A stretch of DNA of 64,000 nt from Sneathiella marina (GCF_023746535.1 NZ_CP098747.1:998364-1062363); one strand, 5' to 3'. Counted from the first letter of the stretch, positions 8,556-17,884 are shown. The notes: generated by a model not told the origin, from the letters alone. Numbers and translations: made by a program.

Positions 8556-11500
8556 TGGGTTCCCTCCTGTCTAAGTGCGTTAAGTTCGTTATGTATTGTG
8601 TTTCGTCTTGGTAGCCACATCTTTCGGTCAAGCGCTTCCTGAAATTTGTCGGCCATTTCCTGAAGGGCATCGGGATTGTTTTCTTTTAAAAACTGTTGGA
8701 CTTTTTCATCCATTAAGTACGCGTCAAAGACAGCATCAAAATGATGATCCTTGACGGCTTTTGCGGTTGCAGCGAATGCGAAAAGGTAATCGACTGTTGC
8801 CGTCATTTCAAACGCACCCTTATATCCATGCCGCATGACGCCTTCTATCCATTTTGGATTGATCGCACGGGCGCGGACAACCCGGCCTATTTCTTCTTCA
8901 AGGGTCCGAATTTTCGGACTTTCTGGCCGTGAATGATCGTTGTGATAGACTGTTGGCTGATGGCCCTTTAGGTGACGGATGGCCGCCGTCACTCCGCCTT
9001 CGAACTGATAATAATCATCGCTATCAAGAATGTCATGCTCTCGATTATCCTGATTGTGAACGACGGCCTCAACCTGACTTAATCTTCGCTCAAATAAGCT
9101 ATGTTCTGCAACGCCTTCCGCTCCAGCACCGTAGGCATAGCCACCCCATGCCACATAGGCTCGAGCCAAATCTCCTTCATTCGTCCAGCCTTTTTCATCC
9201 ATCAAGGCTTGCAGTCCGGCGCCATACGCGCCGGGCTTGGAACCAAATAGTCGATAAGCTGCGCGTTTGCGCGCCAAGTCGGAAGGCAATCCGGATTTTT
9301 CCAGCTCGGCTTGATCCAGCCGGACTTTCGCAGCCAGAGGATTTATGGTTTCGTTTTCATCAAGGGAAGCAACATCGCGAACAGCACTGTCAAACAAAGC
9401 CATTTGTTGGGGGAAAGCATCTCTGAAAAATCCCGACACACGGAGCGTGACATCGACACGAGGCCGATCGAGCAGGCTTGAAGGTAAAATCTCGAATCCG
9501 GTCACCCGGCTGGATGCTTTATCCCAGGTGGGGCGAACGCCCATAAGCGCCAGTGCTTGGGCGATGTCATCTCCGCCCGTTCGCATATTTGCGGTTCCCC
9601 AGGCGCTAAGTACAAGGGTTTTTGGCCAGGATCCGTTTTCCTGCCGATACCGGTCAATCAACATTCCGGCAGACTTCCAGCCAAGCAGCCAGGCTGTCGG
9701 TGTCGGGATGGCACGGCTATCAACTGAATAGAAATTTCGTCCAGTCGGGAGAACGTCATTGCGGCCTCTCGTTGGTGCACCGGAGGGTCCCGGCTCGACA
9801 AATCTGCCCTCGAGCCCCTTTAGTAATCCGGACAATTCGGATTTCCCACATCCCTCAACGGTGGGCCGAAGTGATTTATTCAAATTGGACAGAACTGCTG
9901 TAGTGGCCTGCCATTCAGGGTTGGGTTTTTGACGGCCAGAGACTAACTGTCCTGCGAGCTCTTCCAGTCGCTCGACCGTATCGCCGTTGGAGCGCCAAAT
10001 TGTATCGGATTGCAGTAAATCAGGTTTTGCACCTTCCCAAGCAGCTCCCATTTCGCAATCCAATGGATCGAAATTTTCAGGCAAACCAAGATCCTTCGAC
10101 AGAGCCCGGATCAGCGATGCATTGGAACCAGCGCCGTCACCGCGCGGTATCCTGACGAGAGCAACAAGAAGGTCTGTAAGTTGTTGTCCGTCAGGTGAAC
10201 GCCCAAAAATATGCAGACCATCTCGTATTTGCAATTCTTTAAGTTCGCACAGGTAGTTATCTAATTTGGCGAGTTGATCATCCTCGGCGTCTTCTTCCCC
10301 AATTCCGCAATCGATGTCGATCCCGGTAATTTGTGTTAGCTCTAGAATTTGCTGACGCAGAAGTGCAATACGACGGGGGTCGACGCCCGCAGCTTCATAA
10401 TATTCATCTACCAGTCGCTCAAGATCGGCGAGGGGACCGTAGCTTTCCGCTCGCGTCATGGGCGGTGTCAGATGATCTATAATTACCGCTGCAGCTCTGC
10501 GCTTGGCCTGAGTGCCTTCACCGGGATCATTTACGATAAATGGATACAGGTGAACCATGGGTCCGAAGACGGCTTCCGGGTAGCAATCCTGTGATAGGGC
10601 AACCGCTTTTCCTGGCAGCCATTCCATGTTGCCATGCTTACCCATATGAACAACAGCATGAACCCGTTCTTCCTCTCGCAACCAGGCATAAAAGGCAAAA
10701 TAACCATGCGGGGGTACTAGGTCTGGATCGTGATAGCTTGCGGTCGGATCAATGTTATATCCGCGTGCTGGCTGGATGCAAACGAGAATATTTCCGTATC
10801 GGTTTGCGGACAATAAGAAATCTCCGTCCACTGCAAATGGATCCGCTTCTGGTAAACCCCATCGTTCTAATACGTCCGACTGTATTTTTTCGGGAAGCGA
10901 AGAAAAAAACCGCTGGTATTTCTTGACCGAAAACTTGATGCCGTTTTTTCGCGGCTTGCCTGAATTATGGCTATTGGTCGGGCCTTCTAACAGGGCTTCG
11001 ATGAGGGCATTCCCGGTTGCGGGAATGCTGTCAACATCATAGCCATTGCCTTCCAAGGCATGGAGTACTTCAACCGTGCCTGAGGGGGTATCGAGGCCGA
11101 CACCATTTCCAATCCGGCCGTTTTTATTGGGGTAATTGGCGAGAATAAGAGCAATCTTCCGTTTTGGCGCAGGTGCTGCCCGAAGGCGCGCCCATTGGTG
11201 CGCCAGGTCGGCAACAAATTGAATACGGTCTTCAACGGATTTATAGGCGATGACATTCGTCTGTGTTTCCTGATCATAGCCAATATCAGCTTTAAAAGAG
11301 ACGGCACGTGTCATGATCCGTCCGTCGACTTCCGGCAAACAAACGTTCATGGCAATATCGCGGGCGGATAATCCGGTAACGCCACTGCGCCAAGCTATTT
11401 CATTTCCACCTGAAAATATGACCTGTAATATCGGGCAATCTGCCGCGTCAAAAGGAGTTTCTTTTCTCGCCGTACCAGGGTTCGACAATGCGAAGCCGGT

Positions 11501-12292
11501 TGCATTAAGTATGACGCTTGGTGGGGCATCCTTTATTTGTTGCGCGACGATTTCGGCACAAAGCGGATCCTTAAGGCTCGCTACATAAAGAGGCAGCGGA
11601 TTTAGGCCATTTTCTCGTAAGGCTGAAATTAGGTCATTGACCGGCGCCAGGTTATTTGCCTGATACAGGGCTCGATAAAAAACGATAGCGACAACAGGCG
11701 CTTCCTGATGCCAGAGCTTTGTTAACTGTCCTAGTTCAATCTTGTCAGCATCGGGCCAGTAGAGCCCTGCTTTCATTAGGAGCCTCGGTTCTTGCCAAGC
11801 CGTTCTTCCATCGAGCAAAAAGCGCGTGTAATTTAGGAAACTGGCATAATTATCCCCACCGCCTTGCACAAGATACTGCCAAAGCCGATGAGCAATATCG
11901 CGTGATACAGTGTTCAGGGCGGCGAGTTCTTCATCCGGTTGATCGTCTCCAGGCAACACAGCGAGCAGGATATTATTTTTGCGGCAGCATTCTGTGATTT
12001 GTTCGACACCATACGACCAGTAGCTAATGCCACCTAATAAACGCAGGACAACCAGCTTGGCGTGCGCAACAACATCTTCCACATATATGTCTACTGACAG
12101 ATTATGAGAAAGCTGCATACTGTTAGCAAGGCGTAAAGAGATTTCGCTTTGCTGGCTTTTATTAAGTATTGCAAGGCTGGAAAGCTCGGTATCCGCAGCA
12201 GATAAAAACACAATGTCACCCGGTTGCTGTTCTAGATCAACTGCTTCGGAACCATCATTGATTCCGCCGGGTGTGGCTGCAAGTAAATGCAT
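8552..12292 (-). CDS. cobN: Cobaltochelatase large subunit CobN
   Basis: This is a 1246-residue CobN/magnesium-chelatase family protein of normal length. With CobS and CobT, CobN inserts cobalt into hydrogenobyrinic acid a,c-diamide in an ATP-dependent step of the late-cobalt pathway. Conserved blocks include HMGKHGNMEWLPGKAVALS, YPFIVNDPGEGTQAKRRA and LSAWGTANMRTGGDDIAQA. No frameshift or stop breaks the frame. cobS and cobT are not in this window; in alphaproteobacteria they often lie elsewhere. One base separates this gene from cobW upstream. Its presence beside CbiX, the chelatase of the alternative early-cobalt route, is noteworthy. Confidence 0.96.
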   Translation of the reverse strand: MHLLAATPGGINDGSEAVDLEQQPGDIVFLSAADTELSSLAILNKSQQSEISLRLANSMQLSHNLSVDIYVEDVVAHAKLVVLRLLGGISYWSYGVEQITECCRKNNILLAVLPGDDQPDEELAALNTVSRDIAHRLWQYLVQGGGDNYASFLNYTRFLLDGRTAWQEPRLLMKAGLYWPDADKIELGQLTKLWHQEAPVVAIVFYRALYQANNLAPVNDLISALRENGLNPLPLYVASLKDPLCAEIVAQQIKDAPPSVILNATGFALSNPGTARKETPFDAADCPILQVIFSGGNEIAWRSGVTGLSARDIAMNVCLPEVDGRIMTRAVSFKADIGYDQETQTNVIAYKSVEDRIQFVADLAHQWARLRAAPAPKRKIALILANYPNKNGRIGNGVGLDTPSGTVEVLHALEGNGYDVDSIPATGNALIEALLEGPTNSHNSGKPRKNGIKFSVKKYQRFFSSLPEKIQSDVLERWGLPEADPFAVDGDFLLSANRYGNILVCIQPARGYNIDPTASYHDPDLVPPHGYFAFYAWLREEERVHAVVHMGKHGNMEWLPGKAVALSQDCYPEAVFGPMVHLYPFIVNDPGEGTQAKRRAAAVIIDHLTPPMTRAESYGPLADLERLVDEYYEAAGVDPRRIALLRQQILELTQITGIDIDCGIGEEDAEDDQLAKLDNYLCELKELQIRDGLHIFGRSPDGQQLTDLLVALVRIPRGDGAGSNASLIRALSKDLGLPENFDPLDCEMGAAWEGAKPDLLQSDTIWRSNGDTVERLEELAGQLVSGRQKPNPEWQATTAVLSNLNKSLRPTVEGCGKSELSGLLKGLEGRFVEPGPSGAPTRGRNDVLPTGRNFYSVDSRAIPTPTAWLLGWKSAGMLIDRYRQENGSWPKTLVLSAWGTANMRTGGDDIAQALALMGVRPTWDKASSRVTGFEILPSSLLDRPRVDVTLRVSGFFRDAFPQQMALFDSAVRDVASLDENETINPLAAKVRLDQAELEKSGLPSDLARKRAAYRLFGSKPGAYGAGLQALMDEKGWTNEGDLARAYVAWGGYAYGAGAEGVAEHSLFERRLSQVEAVVHNQDNREHDILDSDDYYQFEGGVTAAIRHLKGHQPTVYHNDHSRPESPKIRTLEEEIGRVVRARAINPKWIEGVMRHGYKGAFEMTATVDYLFAFAATAKAVKDHHFDAVFDAYLMDEKVQQFLKENNPDALQEMADKFQEALDRKMWLPRRNTIHNELNALRQEGTQ

Positions 12293-12293
12293 A

Positions 12294-13322
12294 TCAATCC
12301 AAAATCGTTCGAGTTATAGCCGATTGATCCATGTCATGTTCGCCGATAATGACCAATTTGCTTACTCTCGTTTCCTCTGGGTTCCAGTCGCGATCATAAT
12401 AATGTTGAAGCCGATTGCCGACGCCTTGCAGGACGAGACGCATATCTTTTCCAGCGAGAGAAAGAAATCCTTTTACGCGTAATATACCATGGGCTTCGAT
12501 GGCGTTTTGGAGTTTGGCAAGGAGTGTGTCAAGAGAAGCGACTTCGCCAATATCAAGAACGTAACTGTCAAAATCATCATGTTCATGCTCGTCGGCATCG
12601 TCATGAACAGATGGCCGTGCCGCAAGGTCATCTTCTGCGGCTGCATCCAGTCCAAGCAGAACACGTGCATCAATTTTCCCATGACTTGTCTTGACCATTT
12701 TAACAGATGACCGGACACGGTCGCGGATTTCAGAAGTGGCAACCTCAATATCCTGATCAGCCAGCAAATCTGATTTGTTGAAAATAATCATGTCTGCACA
12801 GTTTAACTGGTCTTCAAACAGTTCTTCCAATGGGCTGTCATGATCAAGATTCTCATCATTTTCACGCTGTTCCTGAACAGCAATTGGATCTGAGGCAAAC
12901 AGGCCATCCGAATAGGCTGGACCATCGATAACTGTCACAACGCCGTCTACTGTCACCTGGGTCCGTACTTCCGGCCAGCCAAACGCGCGAACGAGAGGCT
13001 TTGGGAGCGCAAGTCCAGATGTTTCCACAATAATATGATCTGGCTTATCATCGCGATCGAGCAATTTTTGTATGGTCGGTAAGAAATCGTCGGCTACGGT
13101 GCAACAGATGCACCCGTTGGCAAGCTCGACAATATCTTCTTCTGTACAGTTTTCATTGCCACACCCTTTCAGAACATCACCATCAACGCCGAGATCGCCA
13201 AATTCGTTAATGATTAAGGCAAGTTTTTTCCCATTGGCGTTTTCGATCAGATTGCGAATTAGGCTGGTTTTTCCGGCGCCTAGAAATCCGGTAATTACTG
13301 TGGCTGGAATTTTTTGGCTCAT
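12294..13322 (-). CDS. cobW: CobW-type G3E GTPase / metal chaperone
   Basis: This is a 342-residue member of the CobW (COG0523) branch of G3E GTPases. It has the P-loop GFLGAGKTS (residues 12-20), the metal-binding CXCC motif in GCICCTV (about 72-76), a NKSD guanine-specificity motif, and a short acidic, His-rich stretch (DDADEHEHDD) near residue 240. CobW-type proteins bind a divalent metal with GTP; for CobW itself the proposed role is delivery of cobalt to the CobNST chelatase, and cobN is the next gene. Its ATG overlaps the stop codon of a small upstream frame by four bases (ATGA), suggesting translational coupling. It lies downstream of a cobalamin riboswitch. Confidence 0.94.
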   Translation of the reverse strand: MSQKIPATVITGFLGAGKTSLIRNLIENANGKKLALIINEFGDLGVDGDVLKGCGNENCTEEDIVELANGCICCTVADDFLPTIQKLLDRDDKPDHIIVETSGLALPKPLVRAFGWPEVRTQVTVDGVVTVIDGPAYSDGLFASDPIAVQEQRENDENLDHDSPLEELFEDQLNCADMIIFNKSDLLADQDIEVATSEIRDRVRSSVKMVKTSHGKIDARVLLGLDAAAEDDLAARPSVHDDADEHEHDDFDSYVLDIGEVASLDTLLAKLQNAIEAHGILRVKGFLSLAGKDMRLVLQGVGNRLQHYYDRDWNPEETRVSKLVIIGEHDMDQSAITRTILD

Positions 13323-13480
13323 GGGTTAAGAAATCCTCTAAAAGGTGGCATCGCAAACTGCATAATTGAGGTGGGCTGAGATTTGGAATATGGCGATAAA
13401 ACAGCCAACTGCTGACGGGCCTTATCAAGGAGGTCTGCAGGGCTCTTAAACGGCACTCTATTCGATATCACGCTCATCAT
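13319..13480 (-). CDS. Small ORF (52-53 aa) between cobalamin riboswitch and cobW
   Basis: A 53-codon frame opens at two adjacent ATG codons (13480-13478 and 13477-13475). GGAGG (13484-13488) lies three bases before the first and six before the second, so the second is the better start. The product begins MMSVISNRVPFKSPAD and ends PPFRGFLNP. It has no transmembrane segment, cysteine or His cluster, and does not resemble CbtB. The stop codon overlaps the cobW start as ATGA, so translation of this frame probably feeds cobW. I do not recognise the family. It could be a real small cobalt-related protein or a leader peptide that couples riboswitch control to cobW. The strong ribosome site and tight coupling are what support it. 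Confidence 0.6.
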   Translation of the reverse strand: MMSVISNRVPFKSPADLLDKARQQLAVLSPYSKSQPTSIMQFAMPPFRGFLNP

Positions 13481-13512
13481 GATCCTCCGTCATGCAGCAA
13501 AAGTTTCAGTAA

Positions 13513-13675
13513 AGATGGCAGGTCTCCTGGCTCGCGAATGGCACTCACACAGTCCTTCCCGAATATTTCAGTGGATTGTTGTGTCAGCTAATCGCTTACA
13601 GTTGCGGGGACAGCCGCGGCATTGATTGTGAAATCTCACCGCATTCCCTCTTAACTCCCAAATTGGGAACCATCA
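13513..13675 (-). promoter_or_regulatory. Cobalamin (B12) riboswitch
   Basis: Read on the minus strand, the segment has the hallmarks of the cobalamin aptamer in order: AAGAGGGAA, GGTGAGATTTCAC, the strongly conserved core GCTGTCCCCGCAACTGTAA, and the B12 box GCCAGGAGACCTGCC. The ends GATGG and CCATC can pair as the closing P1 stem. About 25 bases separate it from the GGAGG site of the small frame ahead of cobW. It most likely reduces expression of orf-cobW-cobN-cobO-cobQ when adenosylcobalamin is abundant. cobC ends about 30 bases upstream and is not under its control. I found no second copy ahead of cbiX. Confidence 0.95.
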
Positions 13676-13706
13676 CGGCGGACGCTAAGGCTGAACGAAG
13701 CTGCTG

Positions 13707-14762
13707 TCAATCGGATAAATGTGTTTGCGCCATTTTTTGCCAGCCGCAAAGGGCCGCGGTAAAGCGTTGCCAGTCTTCTTCAGTGTTCGGTAACCCAAAT
13801 CGTAGAAAGCCCGGTCTTTCCGGGAACATGCGGCAATAGATGCCTCGTTCGCAGAGATACTCAAATAACTTGTCCGAGGAATCAATCTGTACACAGCAAA
13901 ATAGTGAGCTCCTACCAATGATATTAAAACCGAATTCTCTTAATAGAGTTTCGAGCTGCTCTGAAGCTGTGTTTAAGGAGCGGCGTGTTTGTGAAATCCA
14001 GATATCGTCTTGCAAAGCTTTCGTTGCTATCTCCATGGCGACACCGCTTACAGCCCAAGGGCCAAGAGATTGGCGCAAGTCATCAATAGTTGTCGCAGGC
14101 CCAAGGCAAAATCCAAGACGTAGTCCTGCAAGCCCAAAGAATTTGCCGAATGATTTTAAAATGAGCGGGCCGTCCTGAGAAATTTCTGAAACGAGAGAGC
14201 AATCTTGATTGGTATCGGCAAATGCTTCATCAATAATGAGCTGACCATTTCGGGACCGCAATCGGTTGGAGAGGGCGACCAATTTTGATTTCTCAAATGT
14301 TTTGCCGTCCGGGTTATTGGGGTGAACAACAATTACAAACCTGGCTTTTTCGGAAATTTCCTTCAAGCAGCTAATTTCTCGTACCTGATGCCCGGCTTGT
14401 TTCCAGCTGGCGGCATGTTCCGCATATGTCGGAGAGAGAATATCTACTTGGCTACGAGCATATAATCTTGGGATCATCTGGATGGATAATTGAGTGCCCG
14501 GTACTGCGCAAATTTTGGCGGAGCGCGATGCACCATAGAATTTTTTTGCCGCCGCTAGCATTGATTGCTCTTCTCCTCCTCCTGGTAGGCGTTGCCAAGC
14601 TTCCGGTGAAATCGCTGGAATTGGGTATGCTCGCGGATTTATTCCAGTGCTGAGATCCAGCCACGGCCCCTTTGCTTGTGAGAAGTAACTTTGAGCCCAC
14701 TGCAGATCACCGCCGTGAAAAAGGCTTCTGTTGTAGGTTGTCGAACGACGCTGCGCTGCCAT
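13707..14762 (-). CDS. cobC: Threonine-phosphate decarboxylase-like aminotransferase (CobC)
   Basis: This is a 351-residue class I/II PLP enzyme. Motifs include LSTGINPRAYP near residue 38, NNPDGKTF, and the PLP Schiff-base region LKSFGKFFGLAGLRLGF with the catalytic Lys. CobC/CobD proteins decarboxylate L-threonine-O-3-phosphate to (R)-1-aminopropan-2-ol phosphate, the linker of the lower ligand, which the CbiB/CobD enzyme then attaches. The general fold resembles histidinol-phosphate aminotransferase, but the start (FHGGDLQWAQSYF) and the cobalamin context favour CobC. It stands ahead of the riboswitch, with 79 bases to the divergent ABC gene. Confidence 0.9.
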   Translation of the reverse strand: MAAQRRSTTYNRSLFHGGDLQWAQSYFSQAKGPWLDLSTGINPRAYPIPAISPEAWQRLPGGGEEQSMLAAAKKFYGASRSAKICAVPGTQLSIQMIPRLYARSQVDILSPTYAEHAASWKQAGHQVREISCLKEISEKARFVIVVHPNNPDGKTFEKSKLVALSNRLRSRNGQLIIDEAFADTNQDCSLVSEISQDGPLILKSFGKFFGLAGLRLGFCLGPATTIDDLRQSLGPWAVSGVAMEIATKALQDDIWISQTRRSLNTASEQLETLLREFGFNIIGRSSLFCCVQIDSSDKLFEYLCERGIYCRMFPERPGFLRFGLPNTEEDWQRFTAALCGWQKMAQTHLSD

Positions 14763-14841
14763 GTTTTATTCCGCTACTTAAACTGCGTTGTCATAGCAGA
14801 ATGAAGTTTGATTTCGTAAATTTATCCTGTAGCCTGCAGAT

Positions 14842-15630
14842 ATGACACAAACAGGACAAAGTAAGATAGTTGTTAAAGACCTATATAAGAGCTTTAACGG
14901 CGTCAACATATTGAACGGTATAAATTTAGAAGTAAAATCTGGTGAGATTTTGACACTCATTGGGCCGTCGGGCGCTGGTAAAACACTTACTCTCAAGTGT
15001 ATTTTGGGACTGGTTAAACCGGACAGCGGTTCGATCCTGTTAGATGGCGAGGAAGTAACCAATCTTTCCAGCCAGGAACGGGACGAATTTTTTAAGAAAT
15101 TTGGTATATTGTTTCAGCGCTCTGGTTTGTTTGACGGTTTACCTGTCTGGGAAAATATAGGCTTTCGTTTATTGCAGCAATCTGGCGCGAAGCGCAATGA
15201 GGTAAAAAAACTTGCTACTAAAAAGCTATCGGCCGTTGGCCTGTCACCTGATATAGCGGATTTATACCCTGCGGAATTATCTGGAGGTATGCAGAAACGT
15301 GTTGGCTTCGCGCGGGCCATCGCTGGCGACCCACCAATTTTGTTTTTGGATGAACCAACAGCTGGGTTAGATCCGATTATGAGTAATGTTATTAATGATG
15401 AGATCTTCAATAATGTACGGGAGCTCGGCAGTACGGTGGTAGCAATTACTAGCAACCTCCTAACCGCGCGAATTATTTCAGATCATATTGCCATGATCCA
15501 TGAAGGCAAAGTTGTCTGGACTGGTGTAGTTCAAGAAGCTGCAAGTACTGATAATCCATATGTAAAGCAATTCTGGAATAAACGGAAGGATGGTCCAATT
15601 CAGATGCCTGTAACGACAATTTCTGCCTAA
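14842..15630 (+). CDS. ABC transporter ATP-binding protein, MlaF/Ttg2A-like
   Basis: This is a 262-residue ABC ATPase with Walker A (GPSGAGKT, about residue 40), Q-loop region (LFQRSGLFDGLPVWENIGF), signature LSGGMQKR and Walker B (ILFLDEPTAGLDPI). The SGLFDGLPVWENI stretch and GGMQKR signature are typical of the MlaF group, which powers phospholipid or toluene-tolerance transport with the MlaE permease and MlaD MCE protein. No permease or MCE gene lies next to it. It may pair with partners elsewhere or have another role. The next gene on this strand is an unrecognised 265-residue frame. Confidence 0.82.
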   Translation: MTQTGQSKIVVKDLYKSFNGVNILNGINLEVKSGEILTLIGPSGAGKTLTLKCILGLVKPDSGSILLDGEEVTNLSSQERDEFFKKFGILFQRSGLFDGLPVWENIGFRLLQQSGAKRNEVKKLATKKLSAVGLSPDIADLYPAELSGGMQKRVGFARAIAGDPPILFLDEPTAGLDPIMSNVINDEIFNNVRELGSTVVAITSNLLTARIISDHIAMIHEGKVVWTGVVQEAASTDNPYVKQFWNKRKDGPIQMPVTTISA

Positions 15631-15663
15631 ATTGTCACGGAGGTATTCTCTTTCGCGTCTGAA

Positions 15664-16461
15664 ATGTCACTAACTGGCTTTCACCAATTGCGAAGAGTTA
15701 TGACATCCTTTGAAAAGGTTACTACAAGTGCATCAGTGCTGCTTTTACCCCGCGAAGGCCTAGCGTGGGCAGATAATGCCGTGCCACGCCTGCATTGGTC
15801 AAAGCCGTTTCTCATTGATCACAAAATTTCGATAGCTGCAGCAGATGCTTATCGGGAGCAAGAACGTGATGACCGCACTATATTGAGGGATCAGCTTGAA
15901 TTGGAAATATCTGACCTTCGTGCAGAAGTGCGTAATTTCTGGATGACTGAGTACAGGTTTCTGGAGAAAATTCTTTCAAAGGATCAGCTTGTTATTTACG
16001 CACCGGGGTTTTTGACCCTCGCACGACTTATGCCTAAGAAGCAGGTGTATTGTCGGCGTCTTGTTGTCAGGAAATATCTAAGCACTTGCAATATAATAAT
16101 GACCAGATTTACATCAAAACTAGTAAATCAGTTTGTTCGCTCGAGTGTTATTTTGTACCCAACGTCAAAGATATTTGTTGCGGCAAGAAAATTTGCAGAT
16201 TTGGCGAACCGGTCTGCGGATCAGTCTGCGCGTGCTAACAAATGGCGGGTTATCATGATGGTCAGGTCAATGCACATGATGACTGATATTGAAATCTGCT
16301 CATTTTTTTGCACAGAGAATGACTATTTTTGTGAACTTTCCCTGCTCTCGGAATTTGTCCGCCGCTACAAAATTGAGAGCGCTGATATTTTTAACGTGTC
16401 TGGCGAAGAAATAAACAATTTTTGGACGCAGGAAATTCAGGCAACAAGAATTCTACAATGA
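15664..16461 (+). CDS. Hypothetical protein (265 aa), unrecognised
   Basis: This long open frame follows the MlaF-like gene after 33 bases. The product is rich in Met, Arg and aromatic residues, has an acidic helical stretch near residues 70-105 (LRDQLELEISDLRAEVRNFW), and no signal peptide or membrane segment. I recognise no family motif. GGAGG sits 20 bases before the ATG at 15664, too far to be ideal, and no better in-frame start is visible. There is no competing long frame on the other strand, which favours a real gene. It converges on the SDR gene. Confidence 0.55.
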   Translation: MSLTGFHQLRRVMTSFEKVTTSASVLLLPREGLAWADNAVPRLHWSKPFLIDHKISIAAADAYREQERDDRTILRDQLELEISDLRAEVRNFWMTEYRFLEKILSKDQLVIYAPGFLTLARLMPKKQVYCRRLVVRKYLSTCNIIMTRFTSKLVNQFVRSSVILYPTSKIFVAARKFADLANRSADQSARANKWRVIMMVRSMHMMTDIEICSFFCTENDYFCELSLLSEFVRRYKIESADIFNVSGEEINNFWTQEIQATRILQ

Positions 16462-16495
16462 ATTCTCGATTGCCTGAGTAATACGGACTTGCTGT

Positions 16496-17263
16496 TCAGC
16501 TAACCGGTAAGCCAATTCTTTTTCGCAAACCTTCGTCTCGAATTGTGAGCTCCTGTCCAGCGAGATCATCAGCAGCGCTGCTGCATAACCAAGCAATGGC
16601 GATAGCCGGCTCATCTGCGGATGAAAGATTTTCTCTTGGAATTTGACTAACAGGATTGATACCGGATGCCCGTATGGCAACTTGCATTTCTGTATCAACC
16701 ACTCCGGGTGCAAAGCCGAATACACGAATCCCATCACTTTCAGTCTCAAGTGCCGTTGCCCGCGTCAGCATATAAACGGCCGCTTTTCCCGAACAATATG
16801 CACTCCAGCCCTCCATCGGACCATGTGCGGCGCCAGAACTGATATTAATAATGGTGCCAGATTTTTGGTCAAGAAAATGGGGTAGGACGGCGCGTGTGCC
16901 ATGGTAAACGCCCAACATGTTTACGGAGCTATTTTTTGCCCATTCCTTTGGTTCACTTGTTGCGATTGGCCCGATGGGATCAACGATACCAGCATTATTA
17001 ATTAGTACATCCATGCGTCCATAGCGTTCCATTGTGTCCGAAATCAGTTTTTCGACTGCCCGATAGTCTGACATGTCGCAACTGGCCGCAAATGCTTCCC
17101 CGCCGGCATTCTTTATAATTTTTAGGGTATCACTACATGCTGCGGCCGATCGCGAGGACAAGCAAAGTTTAGCACCTTGTTTAGCGAGCTCAACAGCAGC
17201 AGCAGCGCCAATGCCACGACTGGCCCCGGTTACAAGAATGACTTGATCGGATAGATTGCTCAT
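16496..17263 (-). CDS. Short-chain dehydrogenase/reductase (SDR)
   Basis: This is a 255-residue classical SDR with the NAD(P)-binding TGASRGIGA motif at residues 13-21, the NNAG motif near residue 90, the catalytic Ser region (IINISSGAAHG) and the YCSGK version of the YxxxK catalytic pair near residue 156. The fold is an NAD(P)-dependent oxidoreductase in the cytosol. The substrate cannot be named from sequence, and neighbours (a DUF924 gene and an unknown) give no clue. A cofactor preference for NADPH is possible from the Arg after TGAS, but this is weak evidence. Confidence 0.9.
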   Translation of the reverse strand: MSNLSDQVILVTGASRGIGAAAAVELAKQGAKLCLSSRSAAACSDTLKIIKNAGGEAFAASCDMSDYRAVEKLISDTMERYGRMDVLINNAGIVDPIGPIATSEPKEWAKNSSVNMLGVYHGTRAVLPHFLDQKSGTIINISSGAAHGPMEGWSAYCSGKAAVYMLTRATALETESDGIRVFGFAPGVVDTEMQVAIRASGINPVSQIPRENLSSADEPAIAIAWLCSSAADDLAGQELTIRDEGLRKRIGLPVS

Positions 17264-17320
17264 ATCGTATTTTCCTGTATTGATCTAATTAAAGTGGTTT
17301 ACGCCAATTTGGAACGGATT

Positions 17321-17884
17321 TTAAAAAGATGAACCCGGCTTTTTCAGAAACTCTTCTTCAGCGGGCGTGCTTGTTCTACCCAGTATATTGTTTCGGTGTG
17401 GAAATCGTCCAAACCTTTCAATAATGTCATAATGCGCCTGCGCATAGTTTATCAGATCGGTGTTTCCTGTTTCAATGAATAGCTGAAGTGATCGTTTTTG
17501 GTTGTCCATATCTTCGCTATGTTCAAACGGTAATATGACAAATTGTTTTTGCACCAAATTTAATTCCTTAAAGAACCCGCTTGCCATTAAATGACGTGTA
17601 ATTTCCAATGCTTTTCCATCTGTTTCAAAAGCGCGTTTGCTTTCTCGAAAAATATTACGGGGAAACTGGTCAAATAAAATGATCAAGGCGAGGCAGCCCT
17701 TTTTCGATTCCGTCCAGGCTAAATAATGCCCAGCTGCGGCTGCTTCCAAATCAGAAAGGAAAAGAGTTCTGATTTGTGTATCGAAACTTGGATTTTTCAA
17801 AAACCACTCTGTTCGCGTTTTTCCGAATTCTGGATGATTTTCAGGAAGGAACCAAAAGTCGAGTATAGCTTGAACGCGATCCAA
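17321..17884 (-). CDS. DUF924 family protein
   Basis: This 187-residue protein matches the DUF924 family in its start (ILDFWFLPE), the central CLALIILFDQFPRNIFR block and the later EHSEDMDNQ and RFPHRNNILGR motifs with TPAEEEFL at the end. It is predicted to be all-helical and tetratricopeptide-like, and cytosolic. No enzymatic role is established. The start is TTG at 17884-17882. It lies 57 bases upstream of the SDR gene on the same strand, so the two may share a transcript. Confidence 0.88.
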   Translation of the reverse strand: MDRVQAILDFWFLPENHPEFGKTRTEWFLKNPSFDTQIRTLFLSDLEAAAAGHYLAWTESKKGCLALIILFDQFPRNIFRESKRAFETDGKALEITRHLMASGFFKELNLVQKQFVILPFEHSEDMDNQKRSLQLFIETGNTDLINYAQAHYDIIERFGRFPHRNNILGRTSTPAEEEFLKKPGSSF

